Shown: positions 36,546 to 45,430, numbered from the stretch's first letter. The stretch is DNA of 64,000 nt from UBA1794 sp964439955 (GCA_964439955.1 CAYTPX010000001.1:62001-126000), one strand, 5' to 3'. Program-made: numbers and translations. The notes: generated from the letters alone by a model not told the origin.

Positions 36546-36569
36546 GACAAGGCATAGGAAAAGGGGCTT

Positions 36570-37355
36570 TCACCCCCTCGAATAAGCCAAAGAAAGGACG
36601 GAGAGCATGACAGGATCCCGGGAAACGGAAGCAACCGGTTCCTCCCGCAGGGCGCGGCACAAGGCTTCGGCACAGGCGGCGACGGTGGCGCCAGTCGTCA
36701 CCACGTCATCCACCAACACGACATGCCTGCCGTGCAGGGATTCGGCCACGCCCTTGTCCCAACGGAACGCGCCTTGCACGTTTTCAAAGCGGCGCGAGTG
36801 GGAAAGGGTCGTCTGGGAAGACGTGTCCGCCACACGGCGCACGCCCGACTCAAGCACGGGCGCGGAAATCCGGCGGCCGACGGCCCGGGCGATGTAGCTG
36901 CTCTGGTTGTAGCCGCGACGCCCACGTTTCTTCCAATGGATAGGCACAGGCACGACGAAATCCGCGCCCTCCGGGAAGAGGAGGGACGGATCATTTTCCC
37001 GGAACATCTGCTCCACGACCGCCCGTGCCATGCCGCGGCGGTGGCGGTACTTGAGATCTGTGACCAAATGGGTATAGGGCGTCCCCGGCGTATAGTAGAA
37101 GAATGCGGCAACAACCCGCAGGCGTATGTCGGGCACGACAGGCAGCAGCCCGGCAAACAGTTCCTCCATCTCATTGCCCCGGCAGGCGCAAAACCCCGTG
37201 CGCGGCAACTGCAACAAGCAACGGGGGCAAAGCAAGTCCACCCCTTCGGGCAAGCAATGCCCGCACACCGGGCATACCCGGGGGAAAAGCAGCGAGCGGA
37301 AAGCCCCGGCCAGCCGGGCCAACGAGCCGTGGAGGGCACGCCTCACTCCAAGCAT
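36570..37355 (-). CDS. comF: ComF-family phosphoribosyltransferase-like protein
   Basis: A 261-residue protein: an N-terminal four-Cys zinc ribbon (CPVCGHCLPEGVDLLCPRC) and a C-terminal PRTase-type fold with VVLVDDVVTTGATVAACAEAL near residues 210-230. ComF/GntX proteins support DNA uptake in competent bacteria; the role in Bacteroidales is unclear. The start overlaps the recX stop by 13 bases. Confidence 0.93.
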   Translation of the reverse strand: MLGVRRALHGSLARLAGAFRSLLFPRVCPVCGHCLPEGVDLLCPRCLLQLPRTGFCACRGNEMEELFAGLLPVVPDIRLRVVAAFFYYTPGTPYTHLVTDLKYRHRRGMARAVVEQMFRENDPSLLFPEGADFVVPVPIHWKKRGRRGYNQSSYIARAVGRRISAPVLESGVRRVADTSSQTTLSHSRRFENVQGAFRWDKGVAESLHGRHVVLVDDVVTTGATVAACAEALCRALREEPVASVSRDPVMLSVLSLAYSRG

Positions 37356-37795
37356 TCGCTGATGGCCGCCGACTCAAAGCCGCGGCTTTGCGCGTAGCGG
37401 TAGAGCTTCTCGCGGCGCACCTCCGCATCCATTCCCTTGAGGGAGCGGTCCTTCGACTTGAGGATATTGCGTAAAGTGGCCATATAGTCCTCGTCGGAAA
37501 TGTTCATCAAGGCAGCATCCACGTAGACTTCCTTCACCTTTTTCACGTAAAGCGCCTCGCGTATCTTGCGTTTCCCCCACTTCTCGAGGCGGAACTTGTC
37601 GCTCACGAAAGCACGACAGTAGCGGGCGTCGTCGATGAAGCCCCCCTCCTTTAGTTTTTTCATGATGCGTTCCACCTCATCGGGGTCGAAGCTCCAGAGT
37701 TTCAACTTGGAAACCGCCTCGCTTTCGCAACGCTCCGCGGCAGAACACCAAGAAGTCAGTTTCTGCAGGGCTTGTTCTTCTGTAAGGTCTAACAT
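37343..37795 (-). CDS. recX: Regulatory protein RecX
   Basis: A 150-residue helical protein that modulates RecA filaments. The pattern of three-helix repeats is visible (VERIMKKLKEGGFIDDARYCRAFVSDKFRLEKWGKRKIREALYVKKV). The start was set at MLDLTEEQAL because the longer frame overlaps prmC with unrelated residues. It overlaps prmC by 7 bases and comF by 13. Confidence 0.92.
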   Translation of the reverse strand: MLDLTEEQALQKLTSWCSAAERCESEAVSKLKLWSFDPDEVERIMKKLKEGGFIDDARYCRAFVSDKFRLEKWGKRKIREALYVKKVKEVYVDAALMNISDEDYMATLRNILKSKDRSLKGMDAEVRREKLYRYAQSRGFESAAISECLE

Positions 37796-38757
37796 AAGAA
37801 ATGGTTTGTTCCTTTTATAAATCGCTGTTTTTTTGCAAAGTCTTCCACCAAACATACCTCGCCGAAGCCCGCCTCACACAGCAGCCTCTCGACCTGGGCT
37901 GCCAAGAGGGGATTGATTTCCAGGTAGATTTTTCCTCCTTCGACGAGGCGTTCCCTCCCAATCCGGCATAGGGCGCGGTACGGGAGTAGCGGGTCGGTAG
38001 CCGGCACGAACAGGGCTTCACGCGGCTCCCACCTGCTGACTTCGGGCTGCATGTCTGCCTCCTCCGAAGGGAGCACGTAGGGCGGATTGCTCACAAGGGC
38101 GGCATATTGCACGCGTTCCGCCCCGGGATTTGCCGGGAAGCGCCCCGTGTCTTCCGGGAAAGTGCCTGCGTTTTCCTCCGCGGGCGTCCCGGCTTCTTGC
38201 CGGGGCATCCCGCCCAACCGGGCCTCGTGCAGCATGTCGCACCGGCGAAAGCATACCTGCGCGCCGTGGCGGGCAGCGTTTTCGCGAGCCACCTGCAGGG
38301 CCGTTTCCGAAATGTCCCACGCCTCCACGCGGGCGGCGGGAAAGAGCTTGGCCATCGTCACAGCAATACATCCGGATCCCGTGCCCACATCCAACAAGTT
38401 GGGACGCCCCCCGGTAGCGGGCAGGCCGTCGGCGGCCAGCATTTCCACCAACTGCTCCGTCTCGGGACGCGGTATCAGCACACCGGGACGCACGTGGAAA
38501 GCACGGTCGCAGAACGTGGCTTCGCCCAAGACATACTGTACCGGTTCGCGCAAATCCAACAGGCGGTGCAGGAAACCGGCAAGGCGGCGGCGTTCGTCCG
38601 CCGACAAATCGCTATCTTTGCCCGTAAAAACCGCCGCGACACCCCACCCCATCCCCCGGGAAAGCAGCAACCGTGCCACGGCCGAGGCTTCGCCTGGGGA
38701 ATAAATCGCAGAGAGATGATGGGAAACGTCGTGCAGTAATGTACGCGAAATGCTCAT
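37789..38757 (-). CDS. prmC: Release-factor glutamine methyltransferase PrmC with inserted segment
   Basis: A 322-residue SAM-dependent enzyme that methylates the GGQ Gln of peptide release factors. The SAM motif LLDVGTGSGCIAVTMAKLFP and catalytic VSNPPYV are intact, as is PVQYVLGEATFCDRAFHV. Between the CDMLHEA strand and the NPPY loop lies an extra segment of about 30 residues (182-213; contains EAGTPAEENAGTFPE) whose DNA matches the dispersed repeat family. Usual length is about 280. The frame stays open, so activity is plausible. First gene of prmC-recX-comF. Confidence 0.94.
   Translation of the reverse strand: MSISRTLLHDVSHHLSAIYSPGEASAVARLLLSRGMGWGVAAVFTGKDSDLSADERRRLAGFLHRLLDLREPVQYVLGEATFCDRAFHVRPGVLIPRPETEQLVEMLAADGLPATGGRPNLLDVGTGSGCIAVTMAKLFPAARVEAWDISETALQVARENAARHGAQVCFRRCDMLHEARLGGMPRQEAGTPAEENAGTFPEDTGRFPANPGAERVQYAALVSNPPYVLPSEEADMQPEVSRWEPREALFVPATDPLLPYRALCRIGRERLVEGGKIYLEINPLLAAQVERLLCEAGFGEVCLVEDFAKKQRFIKGTNHFLC
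38119..38213. repeat. Repeat units inside the prmC reading frame
   Basis: GGGAAAGTGCCTGCGTTTTC plus flanking CCGGGAAGCGCC and CGTCCCGGC blocks have the same composition and order as intergenic copies. They encode the extra residues of PrmC. Confidence 0.6.
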
Positions 38758-38767
38758 TGTCTGGCTG

Positions 38768-38775
38768 CAAAGATA
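38768..38775 (-). promoter_or_regulatory. -7 box TATCTTTG of prmC-recX-comF
   Basis: A match on the minus strand 11 bases upstream of the prmC start, in the 76-base space shared with ribD; the leader would be only a few bases. Confidence 0.6.
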
Positions 38776-38833
38776 GGGATAAAACCGGAATACGCCGACC
38801 GCGGGCGGGGGAAAGATAAGAAATTTTAGAAAG

Positions 38834-39976
38834 ATGGACGCAAGAGACGAACTTTACATGCGCCGCTGCCTGCAACTGGCAGCCGCAGGAATCCCCACCA
38901 CGAAGCCCAACCCCGTGGTCGGGGCAGTAGTGGTTTTTGGAGACCGCATCATAGGCGAGGGCTACCACATACGCCCCGGCGAAGGGCATGCCGAGGTGAA
39001 CGCCCTGCGGAGCGTGCGCCCCGAGGACGAACGGCTGCTGCCCGGCGCCACCCTCTACGTGAGCCTTGAGCCGTGTGCGCACTACGGGAAGACGCCGCCC
39101 TGCGCCGACCTCATCGTAAGGAAGCGGCTGAAACGGTGCGTGGTAGGCTGCGGCGACCCCTTTCCCGCGGTCAATGGGGGCGGGATACGCAAGCTGCGCG
39201 AGGCGGGCATCGAGGTGGAAACGGGCGTGCTGGAGGCGGAATGCCGGCGAATCAATGCGCCTTTCTTCACCTACCATCTGCGGAAACGCCCGTATGTCAC
39301 GCTGAAATGGGCCGAAAGCGCCGACCATTTCATCGACACCGCCCGCCCCCTGCCCGGACGCCCCGGCGGAAGCGGGCAAGCCACACGCATCTCCACACCG
39401 CTCACACAGATGCTGGCCCACAAACTGAGGGCGGAAAACCAGGCAATCCTCGTGGGGAGGCGCACCGTGCTGCTCGACAATCCGGCACTCACCCTGCGCC
39501 ACTGGCCGGGAAGCAACCCGCTGCGTTGCATCTTGGCGCCATCCGGAGGGATATCGGGGGAAGCGCACGTGGCTGACGGCAGCACGCCGACGCTCATCTT
39601 CGCCTGCACAACGACGGAAAACCGCCAGCACTTTCCCGGAAAAGCGGCAGCGGAAACACTCCCAAGCGGCGGCGTTCCTTTCCCTCCCGAGCACGCCACG
39701 CTGAAGGCCACCCGCCCCATCCTGCCACAAGTGATGGAGGAACTACACCAGAGGGGCATACAATCGCTTCTCGTGGAGGGCGGTTCGACCACGTTGCAGG
39801 GCTTCATTGACGCCGACCTGTGGGACGAAGCCTACGTGGAGTGCGGCACATTTTCCCTCGGGCAGGGCGTGCCTGCTCCCGTGCTCCCAAGCCCGGGCAG
39901 CAAACGCCCCTACCGGAGCGAGGCGGAATACGCCTTCGGGCGGACGCGGCTGCATCACTTTCGCCTGCGCGACTAA
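38834..39976 (+). CDS. ribD: Bifunctional riboflavin deaminase/reductase RibD
   Basis: A 380-residue enzyme for the second and third steps of riboflavin synthesis. The deaminase zinc motifs are GEGHAEVNAL (near 51-60) and PCAHYGKTPPCADLI; the reductase half begins near 150 (YVTLKWAESADHFID) and has LVGRRTVLLDNPALTLR and LLVEGGSTTLQGF. An additional low-complexity stretch near residues 265-286 (NRQHFPGKAAAETLPSGG) coincides with a repeat-like DNA block. Divergent from prmC. Confidence 0.95.
   Translation: MDARDELYMRRCLQLAAAGIPTTKPNPVVGAVVVFGDRIIGEGYHIRPGEGHAEVNALRSVRPEDERLLPGATLYVSLEPCAHYGKTPPCADLIVRKRLKRCVVGCGDPFPAVNGGGIRKLREAGIEVETGVLEAECRRINAPFFTYHLRKRPYVTLKWAESADHFIDTARPLPGRPGGSGQATRISTPLTQMLAHKLRAENQAILVGRRTVLLDNPALTLRHWPGSNPLRCILAPSGGISGEAHVADGSTPTLIFACTTTENRQHFPGKAAAETLPSGGVPFPPEHATLKATRPILPQVMEELHQRGIQSLLVEGGSTTLQGFIDADLWDEAYVECGTFSLGQGVPAPVLPSPGSKRPYRSEAEYAFGRTRLHHFRLRD
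39626..39690. repeat. Repeat-like block inside ribD
   Basis: CAGCACTTTCCCGGAAAAGC followed by GGCAGCGG matches the intergenic unit and lies in a loop region of the reductase domain. Confidence 0.5.
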
Positions 39977-39984
39977 GCAGGAAT

Positions 39985-40020
39985 CCCCCATGGCCGGACG
40001 TTCCGCCGCGGCCATGGGGG
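39985..40020 (+). terminator. Hairpin after ribD
   Basis: An 11-bp stem (CCCCCATGGCC with complement) 9 bases after the ribD stop. No T tract follows on the plus strand. Confidence 0.55.
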
Positions 40021-40057
40021 AAAAATTACGGCGCGACCCTATGGAGTCGCGCCGTAA
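40021..40057 (-). terminator. Terminator of pckA
   Basis: A 12-bp perfect stem (TTACGGCGCGAC, loop of eight bases); on the minus strand it is followed by a T5 tract. Confidence 0.8.
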
Positions 40058-40091
40058 ATACTATGGTTAAATCCCTAAATATACGGTAGGA

Positions 40092-41699
40092 TTAAAGCTG
40101 CGGGCCTGCGGCAACCAATGCCTTGCCAGCTTCGTTCCCGGTGAACTTCGTAAAGTTCTTGATGAAACGCCCAGCAAGATCCTTGGCTTTCTCTTCCCAT
40201 TGCGCAGCGTCGGCATACGTGTCACGCGGATCGAGGATAGCGGAATCTACGCCCGGCAACTCGGTCGGGACTACGAAGGAGAAGTAAGGAATCGTCTTGG
40301 TCGGGGCCTTATCGATAGAGCCATCGAGGATGGCGTCGATAATGCCGCGCGTATCCTTGATAGAGATGCGTTTCCCGGTACCGTTCCAGCCTGTATTTAC
40401 CAAATATGCCTTGGCTCCTACGCGTTCCATCTTCTTAACCAGCTCTTCGGCGTACTTCGTCGGGTGCAAGCTCAAGAAGGCTGCGCCGAAACATGCGGAG
40501 AAAGTCGGGGTAGGCTCGGTGATTCCACGCTCAGTGCCGGCGAGTTTCGCTGTAAAGCCGGACAAAAAGTAATATTTCGTCTGTTCTGCGTTCAAAACCG
40601 AAACGGGAGGCAACACTCCGAAGGCATCGGCTGACAAGAAGATTACCTGATGTGCGTGCGGGCCTTTCGAGATTGGCTTAACAATGTTCTTGATATGGTC
40701 AATAGGATAGGACACACGGGTATTTTCGGTAACGCTCTTGTCGGCGAAGTCAATCTTCCCGTTTGCGTCTACCGTAACATTCTCCAAGAGGGCATCGCGG
40801 CAGATAGCATTGTAGATGTCCGGTTCGCTTTCCTTGTCGAGGTTGATAACCTTAGCGTAGCATCCCCCTTCGTAGTTGAACACGCCTTCGTCGTCCCAGC
40901 CATGCTCGTCGTCGCCGATGAGCAAGCGTTTCGGGTCGGTGGAGAGGGTGGTCTTGCCGGTTCCGGAGAGGCCGAAGAAGATAGCCGTATCCGTCCCTTC
41001 CATGTTGGTATTGGCCGAGCAGTGCATGGATGCGATGCCGCGCAACGGGTTCAGGTAGTTCATGATGGAGAAGATGCCCTTCTTCATCTCACCGCCGTAC
41101 CAGGTATTGAGGATAACCTGCTCATTGGTCTTGAGGTTGAACACGGTGGCCGTCTCGGAATTCAAGCCGAGTTCCTTGTAATTGTCCACCTTGGCTTTTG
41201 CCGCGTTGAAGGACACGAAGTCAGGCTCACCGTAGCTTTCGAGTTCTTCCGCAGTGGGGCGGATGAACATGTTCGTCACAAAATGGGCTTGCCATGCCAC
41301 TTCCATGATGAAGCGCACCTTCAAGCGGGTAGCGGGGTTGGCGCCGCAGAACGTATCCACCACGAAAAGGCGCTTCCCGGAGAGCTGCTCCACGGCTTTT
41401 GCCTTGAGGTCGGCCCATGCTTCCTCCGAGCAAGGCTTGTTGTCATTCTTATATTCGTCAGAAGTCCACCAGATCGTGTCCTTGCTGGCCTCGTTCATCA
41501 CAAAGAATTTGTCCTTAGGAGAACGACCCGTGTAAATACCCGTCATCACGTTTACTGCGCCAAGTTCAGTAACTTGGCCTGCTTCATAGCCCTCGAGGCT
41601 GGACTTGGTCTCTTCTTCGAAGAGTACTTCGTAAGAAGGATTGTGCAGGATTTCGGTCACACCGGTGATGCCGTACTTGCTTAAATCTAAGTTTGCCAT
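40092..41699 (-). CDS. pckA: Phosphoenolpyruvate carboxykinase (ATP)
   Basis: A 535-residue enzyme interconverting oxaloacetate and PEP; in saccharolytic Bacteroidales it fixes CO2 on the way to succinate. The kinase loop FGLSGTGKTTLS is near residues 240-251, with the PCK signature TGRSPKDKF near 57-65 and LIGDDEHGWDDEGVFNYEGGCYAK near 265. Monocistronic, with a promoter about 130 bases upstream and a strong terminator. The composition is less GC-rich than its neighbours, consistent with high expression. Confidence 0.97.
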   Translation of the reverse strand: MANLDLSKYGITGVTEILHNPSYEVLFEEETKSSLEGYEAGQVTELGAVNVMTGIYTGRSPKDKFFVMNEASKDTIWWTSDEYKNDNKPCSEEAWADLKAKAVEQLSGKRLFVVDTFCGANPATRLKVRFIMEVAWQAHFVTNMFIRPTAEELESYGEPDFVSFNAAKAKVDNYKELGLNSETATVFNLKTNEQVILNTWYGGEMKKGIFSIMNYLNPLRGIASMHCSANTNMEGTDTAIFFGLSGTGKTTLSTDPKRLLIGDDEHGWDDEGVFNYEGGCYAKVINLDKESEPDIYNAICRDALLENVTVDANGKIDFADKSVTENTRVSYPIDHIKNIVKPISKGPHAHQVIFLSADAFGVLPPVSVLNAEQTKYYFLSGFTAKLAGTERGITEPTPTFSACFGAAFLSLHPTKYAEELVKKMERVGAKAYLVNTGWNGTGKRISIKDTRGIIDAILDGSIDKAPTKTIPYFSFVVPTELPGVDSAILDPRDTYADAAQWEEKAKDLAGRFIKNFTKFTGNEAGKALVAAGPQL

Positions 41700-41830
41700 T
41701 GCTTTGTATTTATAAAAAGTGAATAATTGTACTGTTCAAAGGACTAAATCATGCTTGCGTCGTTATCTTTCTATGCGGTACACGCTTCAAAAAGAGGAAG
41801 CGCATTCATATGCCCCTTGTATATCGCGTA

Positions 41831-41838
41831 CAAAGATA
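41831..41838 (-). promoter_or_regulatory. -7 box TATCTTTG of pckA
   Basis: A match on the minus strand; it implies a leader of roughly 125 bases before the pckA start. Confidence 0.55.
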
Positions 41839-41984
41839 CGGCAATATTTTCAAGGGGGAAACGCACAACAAGGAAAATTTTTCCTAACGGGCTTCCTTTT
41901 TATAGTTACATAACAAATCGTTTGCCCGTTCCCCGCTTACGGAGGAGCAGCCCTGCGCCGACCGAGGCGACCGGAAGCGGAGGC

Positions 41985-42115
41985 GGCGGAAAGTGCCGGG
42001 GCTTTTCCCGGACAGCCCCGGCACTTTCCCGCAAAAACCTCTCCGCTTTCCGACGGCCGGCGGGACGCGTTGGAAAGGGAGGGGACGCAACTTTTCGGGG
42101 AAAGCCGGGGTTATT
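41985..42115. repeat. Palindromic repeat with a perfect long hairpin
   Basis: GGAAAGTGCCGGGGC (41988-42002) pairs perfectly with its complement at 42015-42029 around a 12-base loop. It lies in the 460-base divergent gap between pckA and the deacetylase-like gene; the remainder of that gap holds the two promoters and no gene. Confidence 0.7.
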
Positions 42116-42129
42116 CCGCCCGTTTCCCG

Positions 42130-42137
42130 TACATTTG
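42130..42137 (+). promoter_or_regulatory. -7 box TACATTTG
   Basis: A match 23 bases before the start of the deacetylase-like gene; supports the MLTVYSR start. Confidence 0.6.
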
Positions 42138-42159
42138 CGCGTCATTCACGCAATCCGCC

Positions 42160-43512
42160 ATGCTCACCGTCTACTCCCGTTCCCACACCCCGCGCTTGAG
42201 TTACGTCCTGCGCTTCTTCCTCGATTCGGAAGAGTTCCGCGTCACCGACTCGCCCGAAGCATACCTTGCCGCCGAACGGCCCGCCATCTGCTACGACAAG
42301 AAGCCCCTCGGGCGCGGCGTACACATAGCCCCCTGCGGCCTCCTCGAAGGGCACACGCCCCACATACCCCGCCCTTCCGTGGGAAAAGACGCGGGGGGGA
42401 ATCCCGTATTATACCCCGATACCTTGTCCGACATGGGCTTCGACCCCCTGGGCGCGGCGTTCTACCTGCTCGCCCGCTGCGAGGAATACGCCTCCAAGGA
42501 CTTAGACCAGCACAAGAGATACCTGCCCGAAAGTTCCGTCCTCCACGCAATGGGCTGCCTCGGACGCCCCCTCGTCGACGAATGGGGCCTGCGGCTCCGC
42601 CGCCTCATCCGCGCCGCCTGCCCGGGCGCGCTGCCCCGCGAACGGCAAGGGCGCGTGGTGCTCACCCACGACATCGACCTCCCTTTCCGCTACCGTGCCC
42701 GCGGGCCTATCCACAGCACGGGAGCCTTGTTGCGCGACCTGCTCGCCCGCCGCGACCCGGCCGAAGCGCTCCGCAGGCTGAAATGCATGCTCCACCTCGA
42801 CCCCGACCCGTACTTCAACCTCGAAGCCTTGGCGCAAGCCGGGAAAGACGCAGGCCTGGAACCCCTGTTCTTCATACACTGCGGCCCATGCAGCCGCCAC
42901 GACCGGAAAGACCGCATGCCCTCACGCCGCTACGCGCGCCTCCTCAGGGAAATGGCACAAGGGGGATGCCTCATCGGGCTGCACCCGTCCTACGAGACAT
43001 GGAACGACCCCCAAAAAACCGCAGCCGAAAAGAAGAAACTGGAAAAGCGCATCCGGCAAGAGGTATGCGCCTCGCGCCAACACTTCCTGCGCTTCCGGAT
43101 TCCCTATACGCCCCGCGCCCTGCTCCAGTGCGGCCTGACCGACGACTACTCCCTAGGCTACTCCACAAAGCCCGGCTTCCGCGCGGGGACCGCCCGCCCT
43201 TTCCCCTATTTCGACCTCGGGTTCAACGTGGGGACGGAGCTGGTCCTCCACCCTCTCACGGCAATGGACCTCACCCTGCGGCGGGACTTGCACCTCTCCG
43301 CCAGCGAGAGCGCAGAAAAGATGCTCGGCCTAGCACGCACCGCGCTGGCGGCAGGCGGGGATTGCTGCCTGCTCATCCATAACTCCTCCCTCGCGGGCGA
43401 CAAAGAATGGGGCGGGTGGCAAGAGATGTACCCCCACCTCCTGCACGCACTCCATCGCCTGGAACAAGAATGCGCGGCCAGTCCCGGCAACACCGGCGGC
43501 TACACCAAGTAA
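42160..43512 (+). CDS. Polysaccharide-deacetylase-like protein (DUF7033 type)
   Basis: A 450-residue cytoplasmic protein with no signal peptide. An N-terminal domain (about 1-150) is followed by a NodB-like segment with VVLTHDIDLPFRYR (near 166), LIGLHPSYETW and RFRIPYTPRALLQCGLTDDYSLGY, and C-terminal LLIHNSSLAG. Related Bacteroidetes proteins are annotated as polysaccharide deacetylases, but activity is unproven and the usual signal peptide is missing. Its 3' end overlaps the convergent membrane-protein gene by 13 bases. Confidence 0.75.
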   Translation: MLTVYSRSHTPRLSYVLRFFLDSEEFRVTDSPEAYLAAERPAICYDKKPLGRGVHIAPCGLLEGHTPHIPRPSVGKDAGGNPVLYPDTLSDMGFDPLGAAFYLLARCEEYASKDLDQHKRYLPESSVLHAMGCLGRPLVDEWGLRLRRLIRAACPGALPRERQGRVVLTHDIDLPFRYRARGPIHSTGALLRDLLARRDPAEALRRLKCMLHLDPDPYFNLEALAQAGKDAGLEPLFFIHCGPCSRHDRKDRMPSRRYARLLREMAQGGCLIGLHPSYETWNDPQKTAAEKKKLEKRIRQEVCASRQHFLRFRIPYTPRALLQCGLTDDYSLGYSTKPGFRAGTARPFPYFDLGFNVGTELVLHPLTAMDLTLRRDLHLSASESAEKMLGLARTALAAGGDCCLLIHNSSLAGDKEWGGWQEMYPHLLHALHRLEQECAASPGNTGGYTK

Positions 43513-44822
43513 AATACCACAAGCAGGACGATATGCAACGCGAAGACCGGCACGAAAACCCGTCCCAGCAACGGGCAAAAAGCCCTGCGCCGCCCAGAAA
43601 AGAAATAGGCGTAACCCATATTGACCACCACATTGCTGGCCAAAGCCTGCAGGATGCAAACCCCGACTTGCTTGCCGCCCAGCAGCGAATCATGCCCCAA
43701 GATGTTCAAGACGAAAGGCGTTATGTCGCTTATCCCCGAGGCTATTGACAAAACACTCATGCCATATTTACCACCGTACTGCATGACCCAGTACGTTAGA
43801 AGAGTAAACAACACGAAAAGGGCGGTGAAAATCAAGGCGACCTTGAACTCCAACGGGTTCTCCGCCGCCACGGCCTGCCCGCCGGGCTGCGGCTCTGCCC
43901 CGCCGCCCGGGACTTTTTCCAACCTCGACTTGGAGCCGCGCTGGAGCCATGCCGCCAAAACGGCCGATAACACCGCCGGGGGCAACAAATAAGGTAGCAA
44001 CATACGGCAAACCTCCCCGCTGAAAATGCCAATCAATACAATGAAACGCACGTAACGCGTAGCGATCGCGGCCGAAATGCCCGCCGCATAACGCGGCAAC
44101 TCTCCCTGTCCTGCACCCCTGCACTTGCCCGCCAGGACGGTAATGGCGGCCGTACTGCTATACAACCCGCCCAAGACGGCCGACAGCAGCACCCCCGCCC
44201 GAGGAAAGACATAGCGCCGCAATAAATAAGAGAAGTAGGATATGGCAGAGACTACCACGGTTGCCAGCCAAACCAGGTAGGGAGTCAGCCCCGTGCCCGG
44301 TAGAATCTCCGTATCCGGCAGCAGAGGCAGCACAATCCCGCTGATGAACAAGAATTTGGCCAGCGTGATCATCTCGTCGCGCTGCATCTTCCGCGCAATC
44401 TCGGTAAGGGTTTGCTTCAGCTCGGTAAGCAAAAGGACGATTACCAGCACCGAAACCGAGAACCACAAAGGCTGCGTGCAAACCACAGGCCCGAGGGCGT
44501 AGACGATGAGCGCAATCAAAATGCGCGTAAGGCCGTATTCTTCGTGCCGGAGCATACGCACGGCGTAATTCAGCCCAAGGAAGAAAGTCAAGGCAACCCC
44601 TCCGCCCAGGAAAAGCCTCATCCCCTCAGGCGCCGGATCGAGGCGGTAGAAAAGGAATCCCAGCAGGCCGATGAAAGTGAAAGTCCGGTCAGTCCCGAAT
44701 TGGGTGACACCGGAATTCTTCAGCGTCAAGCGCCGCTGCGAGAGACCGATGAAGAGGGAAAAGGCCGTAACCAGCAACAGCTGCACCAATTCCGGATAGA
44801 TATAGGTATAGATTCGTTCCAT
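43500..44822 (-). CDS. MgtC/DUF4010-type membrane protein
   Basis: A 440-residue inner-membrane protein with about 12 hydrophobic segments. The N-terminal part (LVTAFSLFIGLSQRR...GVTQFGTDRTFTFIGLLGFL) resembles the MgtC/SapB domain, and the rest a DUF4010-like domain (AGVLLSAVLGGLYSSTAAITVLAGK). A soluble insert near residues 298-330 is rich in Gly, Pro and Ala. Transport or magnesium-stress roles of relatives are suggestive only. It lies downstream of CYTH and the 41-aa gene, 64 bases after CYTH. The start was chosen at MERIYTYIYPE. Confidence 0.82.
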   Translation of the reverse strand: MERIYTYIYPELVQLLLVTAFSLFIGLSQRRLTLKNSGVTQFGTDRTFTFIGLLGFLFYRLDPAPEGMRLFLGGGVALTFFLGLNYAVRMLRHEEYGLTRILIALIVYALGPVVCTQPLWFSVSVLVIVLLLTELKQTLTEIARKMQRDEMITLAKFLFISGIVLPLLPDTEILPGTGLTPYLVWLATVVVSAISYFSYLLRRYVFPRAGVLLSAVLGGLYSSTAAITVLAGKCRGAGQGELPRYAAGISAAIATRYVRFIVLIGIFSGEVCRMLLPYLLPPAVLSAVLAAWLQRGSKSRLEKVPGGGAEPQPGGQAVAAENPLEFKVALIFTALFVLFTLLTYWVMQYGGKYGMSVLSIASGISDITPFVLNILGHDSLLGGKQVGVCILQALASNVVVNMGYAYFFSGRRRAFCPLLGRVFVPVFALHIVLLVVFYLV

Positions 44823-44886
44823 GACGTCCTGCGTTTCGTTGCCCGTTTCCACTGCCTCCGCCCGCGCTTGGCCATAGGGGGCAGGG

Positions 44887-45390
44887 TCAATACCCGCCGG
44901 TGAGCCCGGCGCGTTCCTCCTCGGGCCAAGTGGAATAGGGACGCTGCCCGAGGGAAGTGTTGTAAAACCGCACGTCACCCGTCACCTCGCGCCCCAGGAA
45001 CGGCGCCCGGGCAAAGGCTTCGCCCGCATCGCGCAGCTCCACTTCGGCCACCACCAAGCCCTCGTTCAAGCCGTGGAACTCGTCAACCTCGAAAGTGTGC
45101 CCCCCCCAAGGCACGAGCCACCGCGTTTTCTCGATGCCTCCCGGGACGCAGAGCCGCATCAACTCGCGGGCTTCGGCCAAAGGGAGTTCCTTTTCCCACT
45201 CGTAGCGCGACACCCCCCCGTCAGCCGAAGGTCCCTTGATGGTAAGGTATCCCCGCCCGGAGCGGATGCGCACGCGCACGGTACCCCCCCCCCCGGCACA
45301 AATATAGCCCTGCGCCACCTCGCTGGAGCTGGCGGCCAGCTCCTTGTAGTCGCCGGCGACGAGGAATTTACGCTCTATCTCGTAAGGCAT
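44887..45390 (-). CDS. CYTH (triphosphate tunnel) domain protein
   Basis: A 167-residue single-domain protein. The CYTH start motif PYEIERKFLV (residues 2-11), RVRI near 39 and YLTIKG, RYEWEKELP and FEVDEFHG supply the charged tunnel residues that bind triphosphate and divalent metal. Relatives hydrolyse inorganic tripolyphosphate or thiamine triphosphate. Codons 33-36 lie in an uninterrupted run of 11 G on the coding strand (AGGGGT), an indel-prone site just before the RVR motif. Second gene of a probable three-gene unit. Confidence 0.92.
   Translation of the reverse strand: MPYEIERKFLVAGDYKELAASSSEVAQGYICAGGGGTVRVRIRSGRGYLTIKGPSADGGVSRYEWEKELPLAEARELMRLCVPGGIEKTRWLVPWGGHTFEVDEFHGLNEGLVVAEVELRDAGEAFARAPFLGREVTGDVRFYNTSLGQRPYSTWPEEERAGLTGGY
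45284..45294. repeat. Homopolymer of 11 C (11 G in the CYTH coding strand)
   Basis: The longest homopolymer noticed in the window. It encodes four consecutive Gly residues minus one base; any single-base slip would frameshift CYTH after residue 36. Confidence 0.9.
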
Positions 45391-45430
45391 GGCGCGTCCT
45401 CCCCTCTCCTCCTTGTGCCCGCCCCGTGGC

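Noticed and set aside
43500..43512. Overlap of convergent genes as evidence of a wrong start or stop
   Set aside because: Both reading frames end there with proper stop codons; a 13-base tail overlap is ordinary.
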